DNA from: Brachynemurus nebulosus
Taxonomy: Eukaryota; Arthropoda; Insecta; Neuroptera; Myrmeleontidae
Assembly (NCBI GenBank): GCA_035578155.1
Contig: JAPWDM010000001.1
Coordinates: forward strand, 166,133,498 to 166,197,497
Length of the DNA stretch: 64,000 nt
Reading direction: 5' to 3'
The notes under the pieces were generated by a model, which worked only from the letters and a program-made list of their open reading frames with translations, was not told where the DNA came from and made no database searches. The position numbers and the translations under genes were made by a program. Positions 1-24,177 of the stretch are shown here, piece by piece. The number at the start of each line of letters is the position of its first letter. Within the stretch, counting starts at the first letter, position 1.

Positions 1-367
1 CATATTTAACCTATTTTCGCCCCTTCCATAAGAAAACTTTACCTAAAGATGGATACCAAAATTTAGCAAAATTCACTTTTTGAACATTTTTTTTTCTTAT
101 AGAAAGAATGTTTTAAACCTCTTAGTATTTTGCATGAGAATAGCTGTATACGGGTACAACAACCCATTATGAAACAAATACATACTATTTGATTTGTGAA
201 ACTTGTATCCTTTAATTTTTATTAACTTCCAAAAACTGACTTTTTTCTAAATTTTGGAATTTTGCGCCCCTGTATTTCTGATGATAAAAATTTAAAATTT
301 GCACAACTTGTAGTGCTTTCAGAGTAGGAGTAGATTTATTAAAATAAAAAATCAACTTGTACCTATC

Positions 368-1275
368 TTGATCCTTTACAAAACCCTCAATTTTTATCAT
401 TGCCGCAACGGGAAAAATATAGTCTAAGATCCCGCAGCTGATTTCTGCAGGTATATGTTTTTTTTAATGAAACTTAATTTAAATGAATCCTTAATGGCAA
501 TGTAATAGATTGCTCCCGGGTTGCCTATCGAAAATTAACCGTAAGTACCTTTAATTGCCGTCATTAAGCGAATAATCGAAAAGACATTTTTTGACGTTTT
601 AAACTGTCAAATATTTTCAAAGATTTTTAAAATTTACAAATTTTTCTCATAGTAACAAGAAAAGTAAATAATTTTTTCCTAGTTACAAATACAAAAATAA
701 GCCAAGAGCCATTTGATTTGATTTTTTAATTTTTTTTATTTATCTATAAATATATCTACAATATGTTTTATTATTTATAAGAAGCTAAAGAGAAAAAATT
801 ACAGATTTGTTAATTTTCTCGTTAATTGTGTGCTAAACCCAGCCTACAGACCAAATTTCAACTTTCTAAAACTTCGGGAAGTACTCTATAATTTTGATGA
901 TCATCAGTGAGTTAGTGACGAATTTAATAAAATTTACATATTAATAATATCGAAAGCAATAGAGTTATAAAATTGAAATTTGGTACATTTCATAAGACTG
1001 GTGACTACATTCTATCCTGACAATTTGAGCTCTTAAGTATTATCTAGACCGAAGTTATCAGGGTCCAAAAATAGGCTGAAAAAAATGTCTTTTCGATTAT
1101 TCGCTTAATGACGGCAATTAAAGGTTCTTACGGCTAATTTCCGATAGGCAACCAGGGAGCAATCTATTACATTGCCATTAAGGATTCATTTAAATTAAGT
1201 TTCATTAAAAAAACAGATACCTGCAGGAATCAGCTGCGGGGTCTTGTACTAATAGGAGTTTTGTAAAGGATTTAT
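368..1275. mobile_element. Foldback element with about 180-bp inverted arms
   Basis: The sequence from about 425 to 600 recurs inverted at about 1075-1250; both arms contain ACGGCAATTAA, CGCTTAATGA and a run reading AATCTATTACATTGCC in the right arm. A shorter outer match (ATCCTTTACAAAAC against GTTTTGTAAAGGAT) extends it to 368-1275. The central part is AT-rich and has no credible ORF. Superfamily is not clear because the end and target duplication are not sharply defined. Confidence 0.7.
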
Positions 1276-1649
1276 ATACTTATGAGTTTTTTTGACAATT
1301 TATGTCAAACGTTGGAGAGGGGGGGCGCCATTTTCAAGTTTCTGCCCCAGTTCTAAAAAATCGTAGATCTGGGGCTGCCCAAAACCACCACTTGATCATA
1401 AGTGGTGAAATAAGTGTTAATATAAATTTAATCCCCCTAATGTAAAATACGTACTCCTAAAATATCAATCCGTTATTCAAAAGCGTTTGAAAGATATTTA
1501 GGAAAAAATGGTTTTCGTTTCACCCCTTTAAAGGGGTTGTATCTCTCTTATTATTGAGTTTTGGAAAAAAAGTGTACATGAAAAGGTATCATTATTTTTG
1601 AACGTACCATCAGCTCTAGCAATTACAGTACATAATTCTGGACCATCCT

Positions 1650-2145
1650 GTACACCGGGTGTCCCATTCGGATGTATACATACGATTTACACGTTAATTG
1701 ATAATATTGGATTCCCATAAGGAAAAAGTTATGTCACAAGAGTGCTTTGGATAAACATTTTTATATTATTGGTAATTTTCTTTTATAAAATAATTTTTTT
1801 CCACCTAATTATTTGCACTATTTCTTCAACAGAATATTCTTTCGGTATTTTTATTATATTAATATTTATTTTCAAGAAAATAAAAAAATGCCTTTTAAAT
1901 TTACAGAAAATGACCCAAATATTTATTATGTGAAAATGTGAATTGCTTAAGAATTGCGACATTCATTTCTTTATTTTACTGCATTATTGTTGTTAAAGCG
2001 CTAGTAACAGTAGTCATAATATTAAATTAGTATTATTAGTTTGTTCAAAGCACTCTTGTGACATAACATTTTCCTTATGGGAATCCAGTGTTATCAATTA
2101 GCATGTAAACCGTATGTATACATTCAAACGGGACACCAGGTATAG
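1650..2145. mobile_element. Foldback MITE, about 105-bp inverted arms
   Basis: Left arm 1650-1752 and right arm 2044-2145 are inverted copies. Shared motifs are the outer GGGTGTCCC/GGGACACC and the inner TATGTCACAAGAGTGCTTTG. The 290-bp core is AT-rich and non-coding. It sits just upstream of the first visible ATG14 exon, so it lies in an ATG14 intron. Confidence 0.75.
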
Positions 2146-2318
2146 CGATAATCAGACCAGCAAAATTACTATTGAGAGACCAAACTTTTTTTTAACACAT
2201 TTAAGCTACTTTTGTTATATTTCTGTTATGTGATTCGCCAGGAGCAGTGTTAATGCAAGTTCTTTATCTTCTCTATCGTAATAAAAAAGTATATTATTAA
2301 ATAATTGAAATATTTTAG

Positions 2319-14006
<11,688 letters not shown>

Positions 14007-14231
14007 TTTCATTTTTAAATTTCAGCACAATATATAAAATACAAGTTTTTTGAAAAGGTGCTCCAATTTTGCATTTTCAAAAATGAAAATGTACATATTT
14101 TTTTATATTGACAAACATCCTTGCCATTGTATTTTATAATAACAGAAATATATCATTAAAAATTACTGGTGTATTTTTTTTTTATAATTATAAAGGTATA
14201 TAATCGAACTTATTATCTTCTTCATACTTTC

Positions 14232-14852
14232 TTAACCCTTTTATTTTAACCCTTAACCGGTAAGGTGAATTTTTATAATCCTCACGGTAAAGTGATGTCT
14301 GAGAGACATCAACAAATTAACATACCGCGGGCTGGTAACATAGATAGCCAAGACTGGAGACCACACGTATATGCATTTATCAAACACTCCCCTTACGCCA
14401 GCAGGGTAAAATTTGCCCTAAACCATAATAGAATACACAAACGTTCAGTTAACAAAAACAAGCAGGGTGGAAGAAAACTGAAAGAATACATTTGTATACG
14501 ACTCACAGACATCACCTTACCAGTTAAAGGTTAACCATAGAGAAATTTTTTTGTCTCAAAATGCTGGACCTTTTACTGGCAGTGATAAGTACAGTAGATA
14601 AGGTTACAAAAAAAGAAAGAAAATCAAAGATACCAACATTCAAAAATTATATCCTAGGAATTTGTAAAATAGAAATTATACTAAACTATGTTTGAAATTA
14701 TGTAAAATTGAACATTACTTGCAATTATACCGTATTTTGACAAATTTGTTACAGATGGCGGCACTTGTATTAGTGAATATATACATATCAAAGCATTTTG
14801 AGTCGCTATATTGCATAATGAGTTAACTCGTCTTAATCATTTAAAGCGTTAA
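14232..14852. mobile_element. piggyBac-like MITE, TTAA ends (copy 2, carries an insertion)
   Basis: Same family as 9251-9587. It starts at TTAACCCTTTTA and ends ATTTAAAGCGTTAA, but is split by a separate TTAA-flanked element at 14250-14530. Confidence 0.6.
14250..14530. mobile_element. Nested piggyBac-like MITE with TTAA duplication
   Basis: Flanked by TTAA (14246-14249 and 14531-14534). Ends CCCTTAACCGGTAAGGTGA and TCACCTTACCAGTTAAAGG are imperfect inverted repeats. Copy 1 of the host repeat at 9251 shows the unoccupied arrangement. The open frame across it has no recognised product. Confidence 0.75.
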
Positions 14853-15502
14853 ACATTAGAGAAATATTTAAAAGCCATTCTGTAATTTAAAATAGTATTA
14901 CAATACTGTATCCTGGAATCATTTCCGCCCCTAGTTGGAATAACATTTAGTCGTGTAATATGAAATGTCGTTTTCCAATCACTTGATCTACCCATGTAAT
15001 TCAGATATATATCAACACTTTCTTAAGCATTAGAAAAATATTTAAAGCCTTTCTTTAATTTTAAATAGTATTATTGTCTCTTGGAATCATTTCCGCCATT
15101 AGTTGGAATAAGGTCGTGTAATGCTCTTTTCCGACCACTTCGTCTACCATGTAATTCAAATACATATCGACACTTTCTTAAGCATTAGAAAAATATTTAA
15201 AAGCCATTCTTTAATTTTAAATACTATTATTGTCTCTTGGAATCATTTCCGCCATTAGTTGGAATAACATTTGGTCGAGTAATATGAAATGTCGTTTGCC
15301 GACCACTTCGTCTACCATGTAATTTAATTCAAATACATAATTATCGACACTTTCTTAAGCATTAGAGAAATACTTAAAAGTCGTTCTTTGTTTCTAAATA
15401 GCATTATTGTATCCTGGAATCATTTATTCCGCCATTAGTTGGAATAACATTTAGTTGTGTAATATGAAATGTCGTTTTCCGGCCACTTCGGCTACCATGT
15501 AC
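14853..15502. repeat. Tandem satellite, about 155-178 bp unit, four copies
   Basis: Units begin near 14853, 15027, 15180 and 15357 with CATTAGARAAATA and share GGAATCATTTCCGCC, TAGTTGGAATAA, TATGAAATGTCGTTTTCC and CACTTTCTTAAGCATTAGA. The same unit recurs at 18290-18450 and, inverted, at 26990-27216 and 28059-28165. Confidence 0.9.
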
Positions 15503-15504
15503 AG

Positions 15505-15708
15505 TCATCCTTCCCAATAGTTCCGCAAAATGAAACGAGGGGAATAGCTTTTCTAGGAATTGTTGTTCCACCACCCAAGTCCAATTGCTCGCTATCAAGG
15601 TACATAAATTTCTTTACGTCTAGATTCAGAAATTTTAATTCAATAATTTATGATTGTGTCAAAATTGAAAATTTTTTCAGGAGCGTCAAAACAAGTACGG
15701 GGGTCTAA
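15505..15708 (+). CDS. Unidentified terminal exon pair
   Basis: Two candidate exons, 15505-15599 and 15681-15708 (stop TAA), joined by an 81-bp intron with donor AAG|GTACAT and acceptor TTTTTTCAG. The spliced product would read SSFPIVPQNETRGIAFLGIV, then VPPPKSNCSLSR, then SVKTSTGV. The intron is also open in frame, so retention would not break the protein. No family was recognised. The first exon begins three bases after the satellite array stops, so the upstream part of the gene is not visible. It could be the 3' end of a separate gene downstream of ATG14 or chance coding. Confidence 0.35.
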   Translation, partial: SSFPIVPQNETRGIAFLGIVVPPPKSNCSLSRYINFFTSRFRNFNSIIYDCVKIENFFRSVKTSTGV

Positions 15709-16131
15709 AAATTATAATGTAACTAAAAAATTTAAATTAATATTTATATAACCATGTAACGAAACTCTAGTGGTTTACGTTTAACATATGGTATAGATAT
15801 GCTGATATGCATAATTGTACTATATGAGTATAATGTACCTGTGTACGGTATTGGACTTACAGTTAGGTATGTATAATCACTTAATGGTATATCATTTTCA
15901 TTATAAACATCTAATTATGTACGCAGTTAACAAGTTTATTTTACTTCTTTTTTATTTATTTTTAAAAATCTAATTGTAATTATTAATTAAAAATTATTGA
16001 CTATTGTGTAAAATATTTGTAAGCACACTTTCCAGGAATAATCTGTTATATAGAAAGATTTATTGATTTTTTTAACCTTTGAATTGAAACGTTCAAACAA
16101 AAATTTTAAAATTTGGATGTAACCTATATTG

Positions 16132-16820
16132 TAGTCCAGGTTCGGTAAGTAGTTGAGCGATCAAATTATGTATTCACTCGAAATTTGTTGACATAATCTT
16201 GTTACGTATACGGTACTTATTATAAAGTTTATGTTGCCACCTGGCAACCTGGTCAGCTTTTGTTTAAAACAAAATTGTTTAGACAAATAAGAAAAAGTAA
16301 AATATTTGCATTTTTGAAAATTGTTTCATATTCTTTGGTAGATTATTAATAATTACGATCTTTATTGTGCCTAATATCGAAACTGAATTTTTTATTAAGC
16401 GGTTTCGCTAATAAGATCAGAGATGTGGGAAAAATTTATTTGGATAATTTTTCATATTGTTTTATATTCAAATTTTATAGAGTTGTAACAGGAATCTGAA
16501 ATCAAACAAATTCGTGATTTTTACAACTTAAGAACATATTGTATAACCAATACCAATTGGTTGGCAAATGGAAATACCAATTTGATGGCAAAAAGTTAAA
16601 AGACGTAATTGTTGATGTTGTACCAAAGACTATGGAACAAAATTTAAAAATATGTTACTCTTTCTCATTCGTATAAAAAATTTCTGTTTATACAAAATCT
16701 GACCAGGTTGCCAGGTGGCAACATGAACTTTCATAATAATTACTGTGTATACAACAAGATTATGCCAACAAATTTCGAGTGAATAATTTGATCGCTCAAC
16801 TTCTTTCTGAACCTGGACTA
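16132..16820. mobile_element. TA-flanked foldback MITE
   Basis: Ends TAGTCCAGGTTCGG and CTGAACCTGGACTA. Arms of about 130 bp share TGAGCGATCAAATTAT, CGAAATTTGTTG and the GTTGCCACCTGGCAACCTGG segment. No ORF of interest lies within. Confidence 0.8.
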
Positions 16821-17915
16821 TTTTACTTTTAAATGCAACAGATGCCATCCATATGATCATTCAGTAAAATTTAAAAAAATGTATTTTATTTTTGTTTCCA
16901 AATAAAATTATTGTTTTACAAATCCTATTAGATTAATTTAAGAAAAGAATTGGAATCAGTCACTGTATTTTTTAATATTGACATACGACGTAATATCTAC
17001 AACTGATATTAACAATGTTAATGAGCGACTATGTATATATAAAGTACCTATTATTTCTGTACGTGGATTCCGTGGATACGTATATATGAATGCAGAACCA
17101 CGCCACACGTAGAACGCTTCTGATTACATATGTACCTATATTACCTATATGTATCCGATGTATCCATACTCACAATCAATTTATCACTTCAATGCGACGC
17201 ACGATCAATGCATACGTACATACATATATGTATAAGTAATTTTTAACAAGTTTATTCAGCAATCTATCAAAAATATTAATTAAACTAATTTAAAATAATT
17301 TTAAGTACACATATTATTTTACTACGTAACTTTTTTCGTTTACAAATATCTTTACTTCTTAAATATCTCCTTATAAAAATTTACAAGACTGCGCTCCTCT
17401 CAGATATGTTTTTCCAATTTGTGTATGAAATTCAATTTTTTGACAGGATGATTTATAGCTTCAGTGTATGGAAAAAAATTTTTTCTTCAGGTAGCTGTTT
17501 AGATAAGACAGATGCAGTTGATCAAATTAAACTGTGTTCGTTCGTCGCGCGAGCGATGTTACAAACTTAAATTGACCGACTATGTTGTTTATATGAAATT
17601 TAATTGTTTTCAAAACAAAATACACCTCTTTAGTTCCTGCCACCCAAACTATGGAGCGCATTTAGAAAAAAATTATAAATGTATTTATGAAAAATAGATA
17701 AATTATGTGCCGCTTCTAACAAATGGTGATACGTTTTTTCGGCAATTTTGACAGGGTAATTTATGATTTACACTATCCATTCCGGACTATAAATATAAAT
17801 ATAATCAAAACATTTTTAGCTCTTATGAAATAAATAGTATAATAGGTGGTAAAGTGGGGGTAACGCTCGAGTCTCAAACTGGGGAAGCGGAACTATTGAG
17901 AGCGGAAATATTCAG
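16821..17915. other. Intergenic AT-rich DNA, no gene seen
   Basis: Contains runs of ATACATACATATGT-type simple sequence near 17215-17235. No supported coding exon. Confidence 0.45.
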
Positions 17916-18250
17916 AACATAGAACACTAGAAGCCAACTAACATCAAAAAAGTGTAATTCGCTTGGAGTCATTTGTAGGCCTGTCACAGCTAAGTCATGT
18001 AGTCAGTCGCTGTCCGTCACCGAACACACAGTCCATTATATTACATTGTTAGACATTGTTAGTTGAGCAGCACACATTTCTCTCTCTGGTAATACGTGTG
18101 GTGTAGTAGTATGTGTAAATACGCACACAGACGCAACCATTAAACCAATACCACTGCAAACAGTGTGTATTAAAACCAATAGAGTGGGGAGATTTACGTC
18201 ACAAACTCATTACAAGTGGAACAGAGACATAGACAATCTAGTTTGACCCC
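17916..18250 (+). repeat. 335-bp dispersed repeat, copy 1
   Basis: From ATAGAACACTAGAAGCCAAC to AGTTTGACCCCTTG. A close copy in the same orientation is at 51616-51954, with only scattered differences. No coding potential or tRNA-like head was recognised, so the class is unknown. Confidence 0.85.
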
Positions 18251-18289
18251 TTGATTCAGAATGTGTACTGTAATTCAAATAAATATTAA

Positions 18290-18450
18290 CACTTTTTAGA
18301 GAAATTTTTAAAAGAAATCCTTTAATTTTAAACAGAATTCTTATAACGTGGAAACATTTCTGCCATTAGTTGGAATAATATATGCTCATGTAATATGAAA
18401 TGTCGTTTTCGACCACTGCCTGAAATCATTTCCGCCATTAGTTAGTATAA
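18290..18450. repeat. Satellite fragment related to 14853-15502
   Basis: Shares CATTAGTTGGAATAA and TATGAAATGTCGTTTTC with the tandem units. Interrupted by the palindromic MITE that starts at 18453. Confidence 0.75.
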
Positions 18451-18452
18451 CA

Positions 18453-18635
18453 TTGAGTACCTTCGTTGGCCAAATCACTTACTTCAAAATGATGTAAACA
18501 CATGCGCACACTAATTAAAAATTGCTCGGGAATTCACATTACTAATTCCCGCCAATTCTCGCGCAGTTTTTAATTAGTGTGTGCATGTGCCCACATTATT
18601 TTGAAGTAAGTGATTTGGCCAACGAAGGCACTCAA
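18453..18635. mobile_element. Palindromic MITE, about 180 bp
   Basis: Arms of about 75 bp; ends TTGAGTACCTTCGTTGGCC and GGCCAACGAAGGCACTCAA, with AAATCACTTACTTCAAAAT just inside. Inserted into the satellite fragment. Confidence 0.85.
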
Positions 18636-18689
18636 TAATTCGTGTTATGATTTGCTATTTTGCTATATGATTTGCACCCATATTTTTGA

Positions 18690-18790
18690 CGACGTAGTGT
18701 CTACTAGAACCCACTATAAAAAAAAAAATGGTCACCCCTTTAGAAACGCATTTGTACGGACCAATGTCCTCACTCTAGTTATAAATAATA
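18690..18790. repeat. Half copy of the 55128-55460 foldback
   Basis: Contains TAGAACCCACTATAAAAA and GGACCAATGTCCTCACTCTA, matching one arm of the 55-kb element. Confidence 0.65.
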
Positions 18791-19082
18791 TCGATTTTAA
18801 TTACCCATACTGTTAAAAATTAATATATCTCTCATTTGTCATTAAATCGTTATTGTTATCTATTGGAATCATTAATATTTAAAAATGAAAATCATTTAAT
18901 TTGCAGATTGATGCTATTAACTATTAATATTTTATTGAAGTACGAAAAAAAAAAGAACAGATCACGATATTGGCGACGACAGCGTCAGGGTTCTTCAATT
19001 CATAGACAAAGAGCAGATTATCTCCCAAAAATAAGTAGGAAATTTGCATTTTAAAATTTATGTAGGGTGGCTATGACGACAG

Positions 19083-19170
19083 CAGTTTTGACTACAGTGA
19101 CTGTATAATATTCTTTAATAATATAAAATATAATAAAAGTATATTATAAAGTCACTGTAGTTTTGACGAA
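19083..19170. repeat. Hairpin-forming inverted repeat
   Basis: GTTTTGACTACAGTGACT at the left and AGTCACTGTAGTTTTGAC at the right share the inverted core ACTACAGTGACT/AGTCACTGTAGT around an AT-rich loop. Confidence 0.6.
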
Positions 19171-20326
19171 TAACTTTGGCTCAAACACGCATGCGTTTTA
19201 AAGAAATTGTGTTACAAAAGGATTGACTATATTTCACACTTACTTTATAGTTTGCACTTTCACTTACCACTTCAAAAAATAAGGTTAATAAGAAGGGAAT
19301 AAAAATTAGACAAACACAAACATACATAAAAATGAAAATGTATTCATTCTAATCATATTCAAAAACTGATATATTCTTAGAAAATAAAACTAAATAAAAC
19401 ACAATTTTGTTTTTAATGATTAAATATATTACAAATAAGCAATCCAATTTTTCTGTTTTGATAATTATTTCTAGTTTTTTTAAATGTTCACAAATCTACC
19501 TAATTAATTACTATAAAAAGTAAAATAGTTTATTAAGTTGCACCAAGTCACATATTACATGCGATAGTCTAAGAGCCGAACGTAAAAAATTCCAAAACAT
19601 ATTAATCATGGCCTTAGTTACTGATTACTTAAATGGTTAAATATGTAAAATTCTTGTAAATAAGGTTAGAGTTGCAAAAAAAAGCTGGTCTTTATTACAA
19701 GCAACAAATTTTGTAGTCTGCACATATTACCTGAATTGTAGCTCCATTTTTTATTAATTTTTTTTTACATTCGGCTCTTTACAACTGTACTCAATTATAA
19801 ACGGACAACGTTTATACATTTTGATGAATAATTCGAATAGATATGAAATATTTCTTCACAAGAAACAGTTTTCAATTTGTTTTGATCAATTCAAAATTCA
19901 ATTAATACAAAATTAATCGATTATTTTTTTTTTAAATATAAATTGATTCAATTCTTACTTTAATAATTAATATATACACAAGGTTCACAATTAAAATGTG
20001 ATTCAGACTGATTAATTCCTAGGATAAGATCTTTAATAAAAAGCATTATACAATGTGTCTGTAAATGATTGTTATTATACAACTTATGCTGAGTTAATAA
20101 ACTGAGAATTCTTAATTTTTTTCGTAAAATATTTATCTAATCGAAAAGAAGTTATTAAAGTCAAAACCATGGGTTGTGACACATTAGTTCCTTTTATTTG
20201 TAACATGCTTATATAAACCGGTAAAATATTCTCAATTACCCTCAAAATTTATCGAATAAATAGTAAGAAATCGACGTTTAATCGATTTCACGTTTGCGCA
20301 TGCGCGGATTCGGATGTGCACCCAAA
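19171..20326. other. Intergenic AT-rich DNA, no gene seen
   Basis: No coding exon, RNA gene or clear repeat family was recognised. Confidence 0.45.
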
Positions 20327-20548
20327 CAAAAATGGTAGCAATTTGGAATTGTCCGTTTTTATTTGACAACAGTATATTATCGTGACAAAATAAGAAAAAC
20401 ATTCAAAAAAATATGGCAGTTTGTATTTTATAAACTAAACAAAATAAACTGTGTGAATTGTCAAAATCTAATAAACAAACTTTGCATGCTAGCAATAGTT
20501 ATTTTTTTGATCACTAGTTCGCGTATCTAAGTTTTACGATTCCCATTT
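20327..20548. repeat. Dispersed repeat, empty copy (partner at 5085-5650)
   Basis: Starts ATGGTAGCAATTTGGAATT and ends GTTCGCGTATCTAAGTTTTA. It lacks the 334-bp foldback found in the partner. Confidence 0.75.
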
Positions 20549-20709
20549 AAAACCAAATAATTATACGGTATTTTAATCTGTACGTCGAAATAATTACAAA
20601 ACAGAATATATAATGAAATTAACCTACTTAATTAAATAATAGCAATCATTTAAAGACACAAGCATATCATAAATATTGATTAAAACTGAAATTAATTATA
20701 ACCAGAGAA

Positions 20710-22290
20710 CGCAGTACATTGGTCTCTAACAGAGTCACAATATAAAATATTTTGGATTCGGAGGCATAAATTTTGGGCCTATGTACAATTGTGATGAATT
20801 TCCATCCAACTGATAGGCTCACACATACGCATACGTAATGCGTGAAAAAGCATTATGACATAACCTTTCGTAAGAAACATGTATATGAATGAAATGTTGT
20901 TATAAGTTGTCTCCGATTTCCCTGATATCCCCAATTTAAACATTTTCCACTTTTATTTATTATTGTTTATTTTGAAACAATTCACTCAATGTTGTACACT
21001 TTTCTCATGGGGACTACATAAGGAGAGGGCACTCAAACGGGGGAATTGCCAGAATCTGTCCATGTAAATCATACATATTACATTTTCTTTTTTCACCACT
21101 CGTGGCGCTAATATGCCTTTTGCACTGATGTGAATATAGTAAGATAAATTTATTACAGCAATGATTCTTTTTATAATACTCGTGCGAGAAAGAAAGAAAC
21201 ATATTTCGTAATCTTTTTAAGAAAGAAAGAAATATATTTTTTATTCATTTAAACATGTACTATGAATATATAATTTGTATACAGGATGTTTCACGTATTA
21301 AATATGAAATGCATTTTTAATACGAAATACATTTATATTTTATAAAAGTATAAATTTTTAACTGATTATTAAATATTTTGCACTAAAATGTATTGCAAAA
21401 AATTATCTTATACATTTGTATTCTATACACATTGAAATCGCAAGTCATAGTTATCAACCTGCATATTCTGAATTCGTATTTAAAAAGAGATAGTAATATA
21501 ATTGTATTTCTATCTGATCAAGGTGTATTATAAAAAGAATCTTTGCTGTATTATCGTTTACTTCTTTATTTTTGACTATTTTTTAATAATTATTGATATT
21601 ATTTCCATTATTTATATTTAAACAACCTAAATGACTTATTTTATAATTTTAAATTACTCTCTATTTCAAACTGTCGCTTCATTTCCCTACCGCTTTGGTA
21701 CACACGGAACACTAACGCCCTCTTATTATTAGAGCCCCTTATAAATACATGGAGTGCATACAACTTTTATAATTACCATGACTTTTCTATTCAACTATTT
21801 ATATAAATGTTTGTTTATATACAATCGCACATGCGCATTAAAAAGAAATTCCTATGCATACGTGGCCCATCAGTTGGATGAAAATTCATCATATACGCGA
21901 ATACAAGGTACATCGAACTCTCGATTCTGTCAGATAAATGTTGGGGCCAGGGTGGGGTTAATGATTTACATTAAGCAATAATTATTTACTGTACACCAAA
22001 CTTAACTTGACCGGTGACGTGCGCGAACAAAAGAGATAGTAAATGCTTTAAAAAGAAATAAACTATTACCAACTATGTACAAAACAGTGTACCGAGTGGG
22101 GATTTATCTACTGCGCATATGACCTTCAGAGGCCAGGTTATAGTTTGGCAGCTGTAGTGTAATGAAACCACCATTCTAAATGTTACAAGGGTTGCAAGTG
22201 AACCGCCACTGGGTAGTCACTCTTGATTCTAGCCCTCCCCACCCTGACCCCAACATTTATGTGACAGAATCGAGAGTCCAATGTATATTG
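20710..22290. repeat. Complex inverted-repeat block
   Basis: TACATTGGTCTCTAACAGAG near 20714 faces the inverse of a run near 22240-22285 containing GACTCTCGATTCTGTCACA. A second run near 21905-21955 repeats that segment. ATCCAACTGATAGGC near 20806 faces GCCCATCAGTTGGAT near 21867. Probably a composite of related transposons; exact borders are not resolved. Confidence 0.5.
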
Positions 22291-22884
22291 CTTTGTTAAA
22301 AATATGTACATCTGTTCTGAAATACATGTACAAATAAAATGTAAATATCAATAAAATTAACTTTTAAAAAAAAAGAAAAAAAAACAAAGTATTTTTACAT
22401 TTTATGACAAAAGCAATGAAATTTGTAGCCCTCCAATCCAAAATATTTTGTATTAAAACTTTGTTAGGAACCATCTTGCCCGTTATCTAACTATAACAAA
22501 AACAAAACTTACTTCAAATATATTTTACAATTTGATTTTGTACGATAAATTACCTACTTACAAGAATTAAGATGAGAAAAAATATAAATCCTTGAATTGA
22601 AAATTAAAATGAATAATTTAATGCAATTTTTTTTTATTCTTTTGGTGAATTAAAGTAGTATTTAAAAGCGTTAAACATACAAAAAAAAAATTATTTCCCT
22701 ACACAAGCTATAATTTCTATTAATCATTATTTTTTCATACTTCTTTTTTTTTCATTTTTGTCTTGTATCATTTTTGAATTTGCTCATTTATGGTAACAAA
22801 AAGTATACCTTGAAAACTTTTCAAACTGAAAATCATACTAAAATAAAAAATACGCATGTAATTCAACTAACAAGGAAGGTACTC

Positions 22885-23825
22885 CAGGGCCCCAGGTGTA
22901 CATAACCGATTTCTTTCATTTTGTGATATGTTAGAGTACACCAATACCTCAATTTGCGTCGTGGTTACATTCCAAAAGAACACGACGCAAATTGAAACGA
23001 CGCAAAGTGAATTATGATTTTCTATAGCAAACCATGTAAAAATCGAAGATAGGTTTCAGGGTTACGAAAATACTACTTTTTAAAAAGAAAATTGAACAAA
23101 GTAAACATTTAAAACACAAAAATAATATAAAATTTTATTACATACATACAAAAAACAAAAACAAAAAAACAAATTCAATTAAAACAAAGTAAAAATTAAT
23201 CACTGTCTGATAGTTGCCATCTATTATCAATCTTTATTACAACATTAATAGATACATATCCACTATATTACAACAAAGTCGTGCCATCTTTTAGAAAAAA
23301 AAAGAAAAATTTCAAAAAATTTCGAAAAAAAATTAAAGACTCGAACCCAAAAAAACAACACAACTTCGAAAATCTAACGAGACACAGTGAAAATTAGTAC
23401 TAATTCAGCAGCGATGCAACTTCGAAAAAACGCAAACTGAAACGACGCAAAGCGAGGTATTGGTGTACTTAAAAAATATTAAATACGTATTCTTTTTTAA
23501 GTGCTAACTTGTCGATTTAAGGAGTGAAAATCGCCCTTAAAGTTCATCCCCAAAAAGTTTTTCTTAAATATCTCGTAAACTATTTGGAATTTTGAAATAA
23601 AACCAACGCCAAAATGTTTCTTATAAAAAGGCGCTTATATTGGCACAACTAGTTTACGAGATATTTAAAAAAGATTGTTTTTGGAGGTGAACTTTAAGGG
23701 CGATTTTCACCCCTTAAATCGACGAGTTAGCACTTAAAAAAGAATATGTATCTAATATTTTTTTAAGTACTCTAACATATCACAAAATGAAAGAAATCGG
23801 TGAAGGACACCTCGGGTATCTCACC
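22885..23825. mobile_element. Foldback element carrying a nested TA-flanked MITE
   Basis: GATTTCTTTCATTTTGTGAT near 22911 faces ATCACAAAATGAAAGAAATC near 23778. The arms continue inward after the nested element with GGGCGATTTTCACCCCTTAA and its inverse. Without the insertion the element is about 410 bp. Confidence 0.8.
22939..23465. mobile_element. TA-flanked MITE (Tc1/mariner or pogo type)
   Basis: Ends CACCAATACCTC and GAGGTATTGGTG with GACGCAAA-rich subtermini. Flanked by TA at 22937-22938 and 23466-23467. Removing it restores the palindrome of the host element exactly. Confidence 0.85.
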
Positions 23826-24177
23826 GAAATAAAATTCAGGTTTTATTTTATCATTAATGACGGAAGTCGTTGTGAAAACACAGTTGGATAATGAGCCGAA
23901 AAATGACAAATATTTTTACCGGAAAGATGGAAACACAAGCGTCCCTAGTTTCAATACCAAGAATCAAGTATGCCTTGTTACGTCACACAATTGCGAAAAT
24001 ATTAGATTAACTTATCGATATTCTTTTAGACTTTATATGAGTTTCTAAAACGATTTAGACCAGAGATCGGCAACCTATTTTGGATGGCGGGCCATTTAAA
24101 AAAAATATTTTTAAGCGGGCCGTACAGTCAGATAGATGTTTTGTAATGTAGTATGTAGCCTAGATAGTATTTTTCTT

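Noticed and set aside
14265..14534. 89-codon ORF spanning a TTAA-flanked MITE
   Set aside because: It coincides with the element ends and shows no transposase or other family features.
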